Below, one piece after another: positions 43,043 through 50,823 of a stretch of DNA of 64,000 bases. The translations under genes and the position numbers were made by a program. The notes under the pieces were generated by a model that saw only the letters and a program-made list of their open reading frames with translations, was not told the DNA's origin and ran no database searches. Numbering within the stretch: position 1 is the stretch's first letter; each line of letters starts with the position of its first letter. The DNA is from Mycolicibacterium sphagni (GTDB lineage: Bacteria; Actinomycetota; Actinomycetes; Mycobacteriales; Mycobacteriaceae). The stretch spans positions 62,001 to 126,000 of the forward strand of contig NZ_VBSB01000010.1 of assembly GCF_013337765.1 (NCBI RefSeq), read 5' to 3'.

Positions 43043-45130
43043 CTAAATCGGCCGAGTCTCGTCATTGTGTGAGTCGTCTGCGCTGCGGTCAGTAACCAGT
43101 TTTTGAGTTTGGCGGGTCGTGCGTCGGCGCAAGACCAGGACCACCGCGACCGCTACGAGCGCAATGGCCGCGAGGACGCCCCCCGCGATGTATGCGTAGC
43201 GCTCCCAACCGGAGGCGGTGGAAGGTTTCGGTTCGGCAGTGCCGGCTGCCCGGATCGAGACGTTGACCGGGGTGCCCGCCTGGCCTGCTGCGAGCACGTC
43301 ACCCGTCAGCCGTGACCAATCGCCGGTTGGCGCCTCGATATAACTGAACAGCGGGTCCACCAATGCCCAGTCTCCGGTCGTCGTAACGAGAACGACAGAA
43401 CGGTTGTGGGCCGGATCGGCGAAAGCCTGAATGGATCCCAGCCCGTCGTCGATGTTGACCTGCAGCTCGGTCGGCAGTGCGAAGTTCACCGTCGATCCGC
43501 CGCTGCTCACCGGCGGCTTCAGCGATGTTTGTTTAATCGCATCGGATTTGGCCACAATCAACGCCCCTGTGCTGCCCTCGGCGGCGGATTGCAGATCGAC
43601 AACCTGTGGTGTGATTTCGGTCTTGCTGAGGCGTGCGACCGCGGCTACGACCCGGGCGGCGTAGAAGAGTTGATTAGGGCTACTGCCGTCGAGCGCTACC
43701 ACGAATTTGGGGCTGAACTCGGACGGAAACGCGGAGAAGCCGCCGAGCGGAGGGCCACCACGGTGCATGGTCAGCGTTGATCCCGGATCGATTTGGAATG
43801 TCATCGGCGCCGCCGAGGGCCCGCACGGTTCATCGCGGGTGTAGGTGATGGCGATATCCAGGGTGAGCCATTGTTGGTCGAGTATCGAGCTGTCCAGGTT
43901 GAACGTTGCATCCAGTCGTCCGGAGTCGTTGAGCGTGGCTCGATAGACGACAAGTTTTTGAGAGCGAATCACGACCGACGCGGCGTCGCGTGTCGGCACG
44001 GGCGTGTAGTCGGCGAGCAGGTGCACCTGAAGACCGTCGAATCTGGACCCCAACGCTGTCCGTTGAAATCCGATCTGCAGGTTGCTCGACCCGTACGTGT
44101 CGGCTCTTTCGGCACCGTGGCCCAACTGCTTGAACGTCAACGTGTTTCCGGCGGGGACAGCGTCCGCTCCTGCTTGGTCGACGCGGGCCGTACTCCCCTG
44201 CGCCAGTGGCTGCAGCTGGGTGGCGACCAACGACACCTGCTTGGAGAGCGCATCACCGTCACCGGAGACCCGCAGGTAGGCCCCCGGTCCGCCGGCGTTT
44301 TCGATCGTCAGACCAGGATCGCCAGTCTCGACGACAATCGCACGATCAAGCCCGGCGGCCGTTGGCGGTACCGCACCGCGGGGCTGGCTGGCGACCGTGA
44401 TGGACGTCGGCCGGCCCGAATAGAACCGCGCCATCGCCGACGTCAACGTCAGCACCGCCTGTTGCTCGGCGGAATTGGCATCGGTGGCCGCGTAGATCGT
44501 GATCTTCTCGAGCACTGGCGCAAAGAAGCTCGCGACCGTGGTCACGGGAAGCTGTGTCCCGGTGAATACCGTTGCCATATTGCTCAACTCAACCTGCGGG
44601 AGCGGATTGCAGATTCGGTCACGGTCATCTCGTGCACGGACGGTTAACGTCAGATCGACCGAAGAAGCCCTCACCCGCGCTGCCGAAATGTCGACGTCGA
44701 AGGGAGTCATCACCAGACCGGGGACCGCGGGGGGCAGGTCAATCGAGGCGACAAAATTACCTTCGCTGTCATCGATTTCGACGTAACCGGCGGCGATATT
44801 CATCGGCGTGTGGATCATGCCCTGCAACCGCGAGGCGGTCAGCCCGGCGGGCACCGCCACCGTAAAAGCGCTGGGGCCGTCGCCGTACAAATTCACCGTC
44901 GACGCCAAACCGAGAGTCGACCAGGGCAACGTGACGCCCGCGACGTTTGACGTGTCCACCAGAGTCACGTCGCCCGAGTGGCCGGGCTCCGCATACGCCG
45001 AACCGGCAAAAGATCCAGAGAGCATGATCGGCAGGACGAGCACCATCGCCGATGCGATCACCCGCACGATGACGCTGCGGCGCATGCGTTCCTGCGAGGC
45101 TGGAAGCCGGGCTGAACCGATCGAATTCAC
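43043..45130 (-). CDS. BcsB-like membrane-anchored polysaccharide-binding protein, 695 aa
   Basis: An exported protein with a signal peptide (RSVIVRVIASAMVLVLPIML, then SAYAEP). A large beta-rich extracytoplasmic part follows and a single C-terminal helix (YAYIAGGVLAAIALVAVAVV) ends in a basic tail. Two similar halves, each with a jelly-roll-like then alpha/beta region, and the conserved-looking segment DDRDRICNPLPQVELSN recall BcsB, the periplasmic co-factor of cellulose synthase. No bcsA lies in the window. Such proteins may guide a polymer through the envelope. GTG 45130 has GGTGGA upstream. The family assignment is by pattern and moderately sure. Confidence 0.6.
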   Translation of the reverse strand: MNSIGSARLPASQERMRRSVIVRVIASAMVLVLPIMLSGSFAGSAYAEPGHSGDVTLVDTSNVAGVTLPWSTLGLASTVNLYGDGPSAFTVAVPAGLTASRLQGMIHTPMNIAAGYVEIDDSEGNFVASIDLPPAVPGLVMTPFDVDISAARVRASSVDLTLTVRARDDRDRICNPLPQVELSNMATVFTGTQLPVTTVASFFAPVLEKITIYAATDANSAEQQAVLTLTSAMARFYSGRPTSITVASQPRGAVPPTAAGLDRAIVVETGDPGLTIENAGGPGAYLRVSGDGDALSKQVSLVATQLQPLAQGSTARVDQAGADAVPAGNTLTFKQLGHGAERADTYGSSNLQIGFQRTALGSRFDGLQVHLLADYTPVPTRDAASVVIRSQKLVVYRATLNDSGRLDATFNLDSSILDQQWLTLDIAITYTRDEPCGPSAAPMTFQIDPGSTLTMHRGGPPLGGFSAFPSEFSPKFVVALDGSSPNQLFYAARVVAAVARLSKTEITPQVVDLQSAAEGSTGALIVAKSDAIKQTSLKPPVSSGGSTVNFALPTELQVNIDDGLGSIQAFADPAHNRSVVLVTTTGDWALVDPLFSYIEAPTGDWSRLTGDVLAAGQAGTPVNVSIRAAGTAEPKPSTASGWERYAYIAGGVLAAIALVAVAVVLVLRRRTTRQTQKLVTDRSADDSHNDETRPI

Positions 45131-45494
45131 GCAGTTCCACCTTCGAAAGTTTGCGCAGTCCCTAACAAGCCGACCGGCTTAGTACCCTAGCAGGGCAGGC
45201 CTGGCAAATCCGTTTGTCTAATGGCGCGTGCGCGAATTGATACATGCACTCAATGACCCGGGGTCACGCGGGGAAGACACGTGAGAAAACTCTTACCGCG
45301 GCAGTCAGCGAACCCGGGGTGCTACCGTCATCGCCATGCGCGATGACCTGTTGAATCCGCGGGGGCTTGCAGGTCTATCGCCGGGGACGAGCACCGGGAT
45401 GATCCCGACTCCGGTAGAAGTCTCGCCCTTCCTTCCTCACCCGCCCGACGGGTACCGCTGACAAACGCAACGTCTATTCCTGGAGGGAGATGTG
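45131..45494. promoter_or_regulatory. 364-bp divergent control region of the exopolysaccharide locus
   Basis: It lies between the BcsB-like gene (minus) and the methyltransferase (plus). It contains a perfect 6-bp palindrome, AAGCCG-AC-CGGCTT (45167-45180), a small CCCT-AGC-AGGG repeat next to it, and a 41-codon frame (45336-45461) in phase with the methyltransferase. A strong Shine-Dalgarno (GGAGGGAG) precedes ATG 45495. Confidence 0.5.
45336..45461 (+). other. 41-codon open frame in phase with the methyltransferase, separated by one TGA
   Basis: The frame runs MRDDLLNPRGLAGLSPGTST to a C-terminal HPPDGYR and stops at TGA 45459. After the stop it continues in the same phase, with 11 sense codons (QTQRLFLEGDV) leading to ATG 45495. 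It could be the original N-terminus of the methyltransferase broken by a nonsense change, a leader peptide, or chance. It is not counted as a gene. Confidence 0.4.
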
Positions 45495-46175
45495 ATGGCG
45501 AGATTCCACGCCGAGGGAACGGCCGATTGGACTATCACTGACGGCGTTCTCAGTCTTATCGCCCGCCATTGCAATGCCGACACGACATCGTTGGAGACCG
45601 GGGCCGGGGCTTCCACGCTTGCGTTTGCGGCCGCGGGCGGCAACCACACCGCAGTCACGCCATCACAAGATGAAGTCGGACGCATCCGCGCCGAGGGGAC
45701 CGAGCGCGGGCTCGACATGTCCCGAGTTGAGTTCATCGATGGCTATTCACAGGACGTCCTCCCCGGATTGTCCGGGCCGCTCGATTTCGTGCTGATCGAT
45801 GGCGGCCACGGATTTCCGATTCCCGCCGTGGACTGGATTTACACCGCACAACGCCTCAACGTCGGCGGCCACATGCTGATCGACGACATTGACGTCTGGA
45901 CGGGTCAAATGTTGGTCCAGTTTCTGGACAAAGAGGACGAATGGGAGCGGGTCGAGATCGTCAATGGCATCACGGCCGTGTTCAGGCTGGTCAAGCCGTT
46001 CACACTGCGCGAGTGGAACCACCAGCCGGCCGTCGTGCAACGCTCGCGTTTTCCGCGAACGCTGCGAAGGGCAAAGAATGCGGCGAGAATCGCCGCCAGG
46101 GGTGATTTCAAGACCCTGCTCAAAAAGTTCGACCACGATCGCGAACTCACTCGCGCGGCCAAGTGCAAGCCCTGA
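45495..46175 (+). CDS. Class I SAM-dependent methyltransferase-like protein, 226 aa
   Basis: A Rossmann-type methyltransferase. Motif I is SLETGAGASTLAFAAAG, an acidic residue region follows, then VLPGLSGPLDFVLIDGGHG (motif with Asp) and GGHMLIDDIDVWTGQML, a pattern like small O-methyltransferases. ATG 45495 follows GGAGGGAG; the start is good, yet the upstream phase is open apart from one TGA, so the native N-terminus may once have been longer. It could methylate a sugar residue of the polymer. First of a plus-strand unit with the Wzz-like and GT2 genes. Confidence 0.75.
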   Translation: MARFHAEGTADWTITDGVLSLIARHCNADTTSLETGAGASTLAFAAAGGNHTAVTPSQDEVGRIRAEGTERGLDMSRVEFIDGYSQDVLPGLSGPLDFVLIDGGHGFPIPAVDWIYTAQRLNVGGHMLIDDIDVWTGQMLVQFLDKEDEWERVEIVNGITAVFRLVKPFTLREWNHQPAVVQRSRFPRTLRRAKNAARIAARGDFKTLLKKFDHDRELTRAAKCKP

Positions 46176-46370
46176 GGTCCCGCAGCAAATGAGCCGATCC
46201 AGATTCATGACACAGAGGACGATCAGCATTCGTGGCCAATTGCGTTCGTGACACTCGTGCAGTCCCTGCCCCTGGTAGCGGCTTCGCCGCGCTATTGTCG
46301 ATGCTAGGAAACAGGCCTCCGCTGACGTGCAGCACTTCGCGTTTTCTGGTGCCGACGAGTCTGGTGAAAC

Positions 46371-47738
46371 ATGGACCTTCGTAGCTACGGCCGCACGCTG
46401 ACGCGGCGCTGGCGGGTAATGCTGACCGTTTTCCTCCTGCTCGGCGCAACGCTGGTGGGCGCGTCGTTTCTCATTCCGGCGACGTACAAAGCGAACGTCC
46501 GAATAGTGTTCGCGCCCAACCTGTCCTCCGATACGCCGATGGAAACGCGGCAGATTGCCGACTTGTATGTCACGAGTCGGATGAAGACTTACGCGCAATT
46601 GGTGACGACCAATCAAGTTCTGCAGCCGGTCATCGACTCGCTCAATCTGAACACCGCTGTGCCCGACCTGGTCCAACAGACAGTAGTCACGATCCCTGCC
46701 GGCACGACGGTGATCGACCTGGAGGTGACGGCCTCAACGGCCAGATTGGCCGCGGCCACCGCGAACCGCATCGCCAATCAGATGCCCTGGGCGGTAAGTG
46801 ATCTCGAGCGCACCCCCACGGTGGCCGAGTCGCCGATCCAAGTCACCGTCCTACAGCCGGCCGACGTACCCCAGCATCAATCCTCCCCGAAGATGTTGTT
46901 GACCTTCATCGTCGCGATCGGGTTGGCGTTCCTCGTCGCGGTATTCGCCGCCGTGATCGTCGACAACTTTGATACTCGGGTACGAAGCCGCCGTGACGTG
47001 ACCGCGTTGGGCGTTCCGTTTCTCGGCGGGATCCCGACGGTACCCAAGGCCAAAGCCAAAGACCTAGTGCAGTTCACGCAGCTGGCACCGGGACTGAAGG
47101 CCATACTCCATCGAATCGCCATCGACGTTCTGTACGCGGCCGACGAGACGACGCCAACGCTGATCGTCACCTCCCCTCGGGTGAACGTGGGTAAGACGAT
47201 GGTGGCCGCCAACATCGCTGGTGCGCTCGCCGAGGCCGGTAACCATGTGGTCTTCATCGACGCCGACGTGCGCGGAGGGCGGCTGGCCGCTCAGGTCGGT
47301 ATCCCGCAGACCCGGGGCATCACCGATTTGGCCTCCGGGCGCACGAACCTCGACGAATCGCTCTTCCAGTGGAAGTGGGACGGCTTCACCGTCATTCCGT
47401 GCGGTGCGACCCCGATCGACGTCGGCGAAATGCTCGCCGGTGAACGGTTCGGCGAGTTGGTGCGAGAACTCTCCGGCTATTTCGATGTGATCATCGTCGA
47501 TGCCCCGCCGATCACGAACCTGAGCGAGGCTTCGCTGTTCACCCGGACGATCTCCAATGTCGTCATAGTGGCGGGGGCGGCGAATACGCGACGTGTCGAA
47601 CTGAGAAGGGCCGCCAACTCACTGCGGCAGGCCGGAGCGAAGGTCCTCGGTGTCGTACTGACGCGAACCCGCAAGAATGAGGAGTCGGCGCCGGCCGATG
47701 AGAACGGTCGAAACGACGAGGAGATGTCTGATCGATAG
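46371..47738 (+). CDS. Polysaccharide co-polymerase / BY-kinase-like chain-length protein, 455 aa
   Basis: Fused architecture: a Wzz-type N-terminus with two membrane helices (VMLTVFLLLGATLVGASFLI; LLTFIVAIGLAFLVAVFAAV at ~175-197) around an extracytoplasmic domain, then a cytoplasmic CpsD/BY-kinase-like ATPase. The Walker A region (268-276) reads SPRVNVGKT, lacking the first Gly of GxxxxGK[ST]. Walker A' FIDADVR (295-301) and Walker B VIIVDAPP (373-380) are normal. The last ~25 residues contain no tyrosine, whereas BY-kinases end in a Tyr cluster. It probably controls polymer length; kinase activity is doubtful. Confidence 0.85.
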   Translation: MDLRSYGRTLTRRWRVMLTVFLLLGATLVGASFLIPATYKANVRIVFAPNLSSDTPMETRQIADLYVTSRMKTYAQLVTTNQVLQPVIDSLNLNTAVPDLVQQTVVTIPAGTTVIDLEVTASTARLAAATANRIANQMPWAVSDLERTPTVAESPIQVTVLQPADVPQHQSSPKMLLTFIVAIGLAFLVAVFAAVIVDNFDTRVRSRRDVTALGVPFLGGIPTVPKAKAKDLVQFTQLAPGLKAILHRIAIDVLYAADETTPTLIVTSPRVNVGKTMVAANIAGALAEAGNHVVFIDADVRGGRLAAQVGIPQTRGITDLASGRTNLDESLFQWKWDGFTVIPCGATPIDVGEMLAGERFGELVRELSGYFDVIIVDAPPITNLSEASLFTRTISNVVIVAGAANTRRVELRRAANSLRQAGAKVLGVVLTRTRKNEESAPADENGRNDEEMSDR

Positions 47739-47838
47739 CTACCGGCCCCGGACTTCTGCCGGATAGATCGACTTAGCTCAGTAACATGGATTCCGTTTTC
47801 TACAGGTTGTCTGCCGATCTCAAGGTCCGGGGAAACAC

Positions 47839-48687
47839 ATGACTTTGCTCATCGTCTCGCCGATGCACAACGAGGCCAACAACGTAGCGGGCATGGTCTC
47901 TTCGCTTCGGGAGCAGCGATTCCGCGACTTCGACTGGGTAGTGGTCGACGATGGCAGCACCGATGGCACCGCGGAAGAGTTCGCGAAAGTCGATACCGAG
48001 AACCTGGCCACCGTGCTGTCGAAGACCAACGACGGAGGACTGATCGGCGGATCAGACTTCAGCTCATGGCGTTTCGGCGTTGCGCACGCGTTGCCGCAGA
48101 AGCCGTATACGCACGTGATGAAGCTGGACGCCGATGTGCGCCTGGCTCCCGACTACCTCGAACGAACCATGGAGCTTGCGCGTGACGACGTCGGCATAGC
48201 GGGCGGCGTCATTGTGACGAAGGGGATGACCGAGCAAAAGTTCCACGTACCCGGTTCGGTCAAGCTGTACACGATAGGTGCGTTCCGGGCGACCGAGTCC
48301 ATGCCGACGGCGCTCGGCTGGGATGTGCTGGACGAGGTGGCCGCAAGCCTGGCCGGTTTTGAAACACGCGTGGACGCCGAGGCCCATTTCGAGATGGTGC
48401 GAGCTGTCGGCGCAAGCGAGGGAGAGGTCCACGGGCGATACCGCAATGGTCGGGTGTGCCGGTGGACCGGCTACTCATTCCCCTACTTTCTCTTGCATTG
48501 CGGCCGCTACCTCGCTCGGCGGCCCTATGTCGTCGGATCGCTGGCGATGCTGTGGGGCTATTTTCGGGCTGGCGACGGCCCGTTCGCGCGAGAGGTGAAG
48601 AGAGCCCACGGCCGGATGCAGCGTGGCAAGCTCACACGGGCATTCCGCAACCCGCTGGGCTTTTGGCACGACGCCTACAAGATTTGA
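47839..48687 (+). CDS. Family 2 glycosyltransferase, 282 aa
   Basis: A cytoplasmic GT-A fold transferase. The N-terminus LLIVSPMHNEANNVAGMVSS, followed by FDWVVVDDGSTDGTAEEFAK, binds nucleotide sugar. HVMKLDADVRLAPDYLE carries the DxD-type metal site. A basic, aromatic C-terminus with a weakly hydrophobic region (SFPYFLLHCGRYLARRP) suggests membrane association but no multi-helix channel, so it is not a cellulose or hyaluronan synthase. GGGGAAAC precedes ATG 47839. It probably adds one sugar to the lipid-linked repeat unit. Confidence 0.88.
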   Translation: MTLLIVSPMHNEANNVAGMVSSLREQRFRDFDWVVVDDGSTDGTAEEFAKVDTENLATVLSKTNDGGLIGGSDFSSWRFGVAHALPQKPYTHVMKLDADVRLAPDYLERTMELARDDVGIAGGVIVTKGMTEQKFHVPGSVKLYTIGAFRATESMPTALGWDVLDEVAASLAGFETRVDAEAHFEMVRAVGASEGEVHGRYRNGRVCRWTGYSFPYFLLHCGRYLARRPYVVGSLAMLWGYFRAGDGPFAREVKRAHGRMQRGKLTRAFRNPLGFWHDAYKI

Positions 48688-48742
48688 GCTTGGAGGAGTG
48701 CCTGACGCGAGCAGCCCGCAGCTCGATCAGACGTGGAACCAT

Positions 48743-49612
48743 TTACTGAAAAAACACTTTGCGAATATCGGCGACCGAAGTTCTCGATTTCGCCGACACC
48801 ATCACCGAATGATATTCGGGCGATAGCCTCGCTTTAAGCTGCTGCAGTTCAGCCACGTCCAGAGGAACAGGAGGCCAGTAATTCAGGGTTCGGATCGTGC
48901 CGTCTAGCCAATGCCCCGAAGCCTCGCCGAGCACCTGCGTTGCATACAGGCCGTAGAGGACGTATTCGGAAAATCCAGATAGCGGCGCTATCGTACGTTC
49001 CCATTTCCGATTAGCTACGCGTTCGAGCCGACGATGCATCTCCAAAACATTGTCGCGACGCCAGCAGATCGCGTTACCGACATAGTTGGTGTCACACACC
49101 GCTTCCGCCGGTATCCCGAGCAGACGAGATCCGACAGCATGGTAATGGTCGTTGTTGGCAATTTTGCCCTGTTGGCCGGTTTCGATAAACAAAGGCACCT
49201 CGCCGTCACGTTCGTAAGCACGGGGATCATAGGGCGCTACGAAAAAGACATCGGAATCGGTGCACAGCAGGACGTCGTCATCGACCACGCTGGGGACAGA
49301 CAGTTTGACGATCTGCTGCAAAATCCAGTTCTTAACTGGCCGCGTTTGAAAACTAAACCAGAATCTACGTACGCCGGGAATTCGTACCAACCAGTTCGGA
49401 ACGATATCCTCGACGATCAATATCCGCGTACGGGCCGACTCGAAGGGTTTGAACATCGGCACGTCGCGCCGGTCGACCACGAGATAATGCTGCAAATACG
49501 GTGCAGCCCAACGCTCGACGCTCTCTACAAGCAGCGCGCAGCGGTCCACATCGAGGCGAAAGCTGGGCGTTACCAGGGCATAAGAGAGCTGCTTCTCGGT
49601 CGGGGTGGTCAT
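48743..49612 (-). CDS. DUF6492-type glycosyltransferase-like protein, 289 aa
   Basis: Begins MTTPTEKQLSYALVTPSFRL and contains the metal-binding-like CTDSDVFFVAPYD (DxD), with EDIVPNWLVRIPGVRRFWFS and GNAICWRRDNVLEMHRRL, a pattern I associate with the DUF6492 family of GT-A-like proteins. ATG 49612 overlaps the GT4 stop by 4 bp. The gene is noticeably AT-rich towards its 3' end. It is the last gene of a minus-strand unit with the AlgD-like and GT4 genes. The donor is unknown. Confidence 0.75.
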   Translation of the reverse strand: MTTPTEKQLSYALVTPSFRLDVDRCALLVESVERWAAPYLQHYLVVDRRDVPMFKPFESARTRILIVEDIVPNWLVRIPGVRRFWFSFQTRPVKNWILQQIVKLSVPSVVDDDVLLCTDSDVFFVAPYDPRAYERDGEVPLFIETGQQGKIANNDHYHAVGSRLLGIPAEAVCDTNYVGNAICWRRDNVLEMHRRLERVANRKWERTIAPLSGFSEYVLYGLYATQVLGEASGHWLDGTIRTLNYWPPVPLDVAELQQLKARLSPEYHSVMVSAKSRTSVADIRKVFFQ

Positions 49613-50823
49613 GACATGACCTTGTCGTAGGCACGGATCAGGTTCGGGACTTCGTAGTCCCATGCCAGCTCATCCTGGACGCGGCGCGTACCGAACTCGC
49701 CCATGCGCGAGCGCTTCTCGGGATCGTCGAGCAATTCGACGATCTTTCGCGCCAGATCATCAGCGTCGTTTTTGGCGGCATACACGGATGCTTCCCCGGC
49801 GGAGAATCGCCCTTCGGTAAGGTCGAATTGCACGATCGGCTTGCCGAGGGCCATGTACTCCATGATCTTGTTCATTGTCGACTTGTCATTCATCTCATTG
49901 GCGACGTCGGGGTTCACGCAGATATCCGCCGTATTGAGCATGTCGAGAAGCTCGTGGTCGGGAATCCGGCCGGTGAAGGTGACGTACTCGGATACGCCCA
50001 GGGTGAGCGCCAGTTCCTTCATCTCCTCCAGCGACGTGCCACCACCGACCAATCCGAAGTGCACGTCGTGACGGTCCATGTCCTGCACGATGTGTTTCAC
50101 AGCAAGCAACAGAAGATCGATGCCCTCCTGCTTGCCCATCACGCCCACATAGCCCACCAAGTACTTTTTCCCACACTTCAACTCGGGCTTCGGCGGGACA
50201 ATTTTGAGCCGTTCGAGCATTGGCCCGCTACGAACGACGAATACTCGCTGCGGATTCATACCGCCTCGCTCGATCGCGATGCGCCGGTAGGACTCGTTAG
50301 TCGCGATCGAGACATCCGCGGTCCGAAATGTCCAGCGCTCCAACCAGACCATCAATCGCCAGAAGAAATCCCGACGCCCGAACTTGGCTTCGTAGAGTTC
50401 AGGATTGATGTCGTGGTGGTCGAACAGGAATCGCGTCTTGAAGAAAATCTTGAAGAAGCCACCGACGAGGAACAACAGATCGGGCGGGTTGCAGGCGTGG
50501 ATGACATCGAAGCCCCGCTCTTTTCGCACCCGAAACGTCAGGCGAAAGGTGTGCCACAGCGCAGCTGTGTATTCGACGAGATAACCCCGGGGGCCATCGC
50601 CCTGCGTGGGCAGGGGATAACGATAGATATAGATTCCGTCGACGACTTCACGCGTCTTCTCGTACCCGTCGCCGGTTATGCAGATCACGCTGACCTGCCA
50701 CCCATGGGCGTGCAATGTCGTCGCTTCCTGCCAGACCCGCCTATCGAAGGGAACCGGCAGATTCTCGACGAGGATCAAGACCCGCTTCTGGCGGTCGGAC
50801 TTGGCCGGCAGCGCGGCGCTCAC
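49609..50823 (-). CDS. Family 4 glycosyltransferase, 404 aa
   Basis: A GT-B fold transferase: N-terminal VLILVENLPVPFDRRVWQEA (acceptor side), HACNPPDLLFLVGGFF, LFDHHDINPELYEAKFGRRD, then the C-terminal nucleotide-sugar domain with LVGYVGVMGKQEGIDLLLLA, HFGLVGGGTSLEEMKELA, and the EX7E-like region NKIMEYMALGKPIVQFDL. It starts at GTG 50823 overlapping the AlgD-like stop by 4 bp, so it is coupled to the uronic-acid precursor enzyme. Typical of the WbuB/WcaI-type transferases of exopolysaccharide loci. Confidence 0.9.
   Translation of the reverse strand: MSAALPAKSDRQKRVLILVENLPVPFDRRVWQEATTLHAHGWQVSVICITGDGYEKTREVVDGIYIYRYPLPTQGDGPRGYLVEYTAALWHTFRLTFRVRKERGFDVIHACNPPDLLFLVGGFFKIFFKTRFLFDHHDINPELYEAKFGRRDFFWRLMVWLERWTFRTADVSIATNESYRRIAIERGGMNPQRVFVVRSGPMLERLKIVPPKPELKCGKKYLVGYVGVMGKQEGIDLLLLAVKHIVQDMDRHDVHFGLVGGGTSLEEMKELALTLGVSEYVTFTGRIPDHELLDMLNTADICVNPDVANEMNDKSTMNKIMEYMALGKPIVQFDLTEGRFSAGEASVYAAKNDADDLARKIVELLDDPEKRSRMGEFGTRRVQDELAWDYEVPNLIRAYDKVMS

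Noticed and set aside
46371..47738. Calling this gene a functional bacterial tyrosine kinase
   Set aside because: The P-loop is degenerate and the tyrosine tail is absent, so only the chain-length role is supported.
47746..47832. Inverted repeat CCCCGGAC / GTCCGGGG before the GT2 gene
   Set aside because: The 8-bp arms are 71 bp apart and GC-rich, which is likely by chance in this genome.
47839..48687. Identification of this GT2 as cellulose synthase BcsA, given the BcsB-like and GH6 genes
   Set aside because: It is only 282 aa, has no multi-helix channel and no QxxRW motif.
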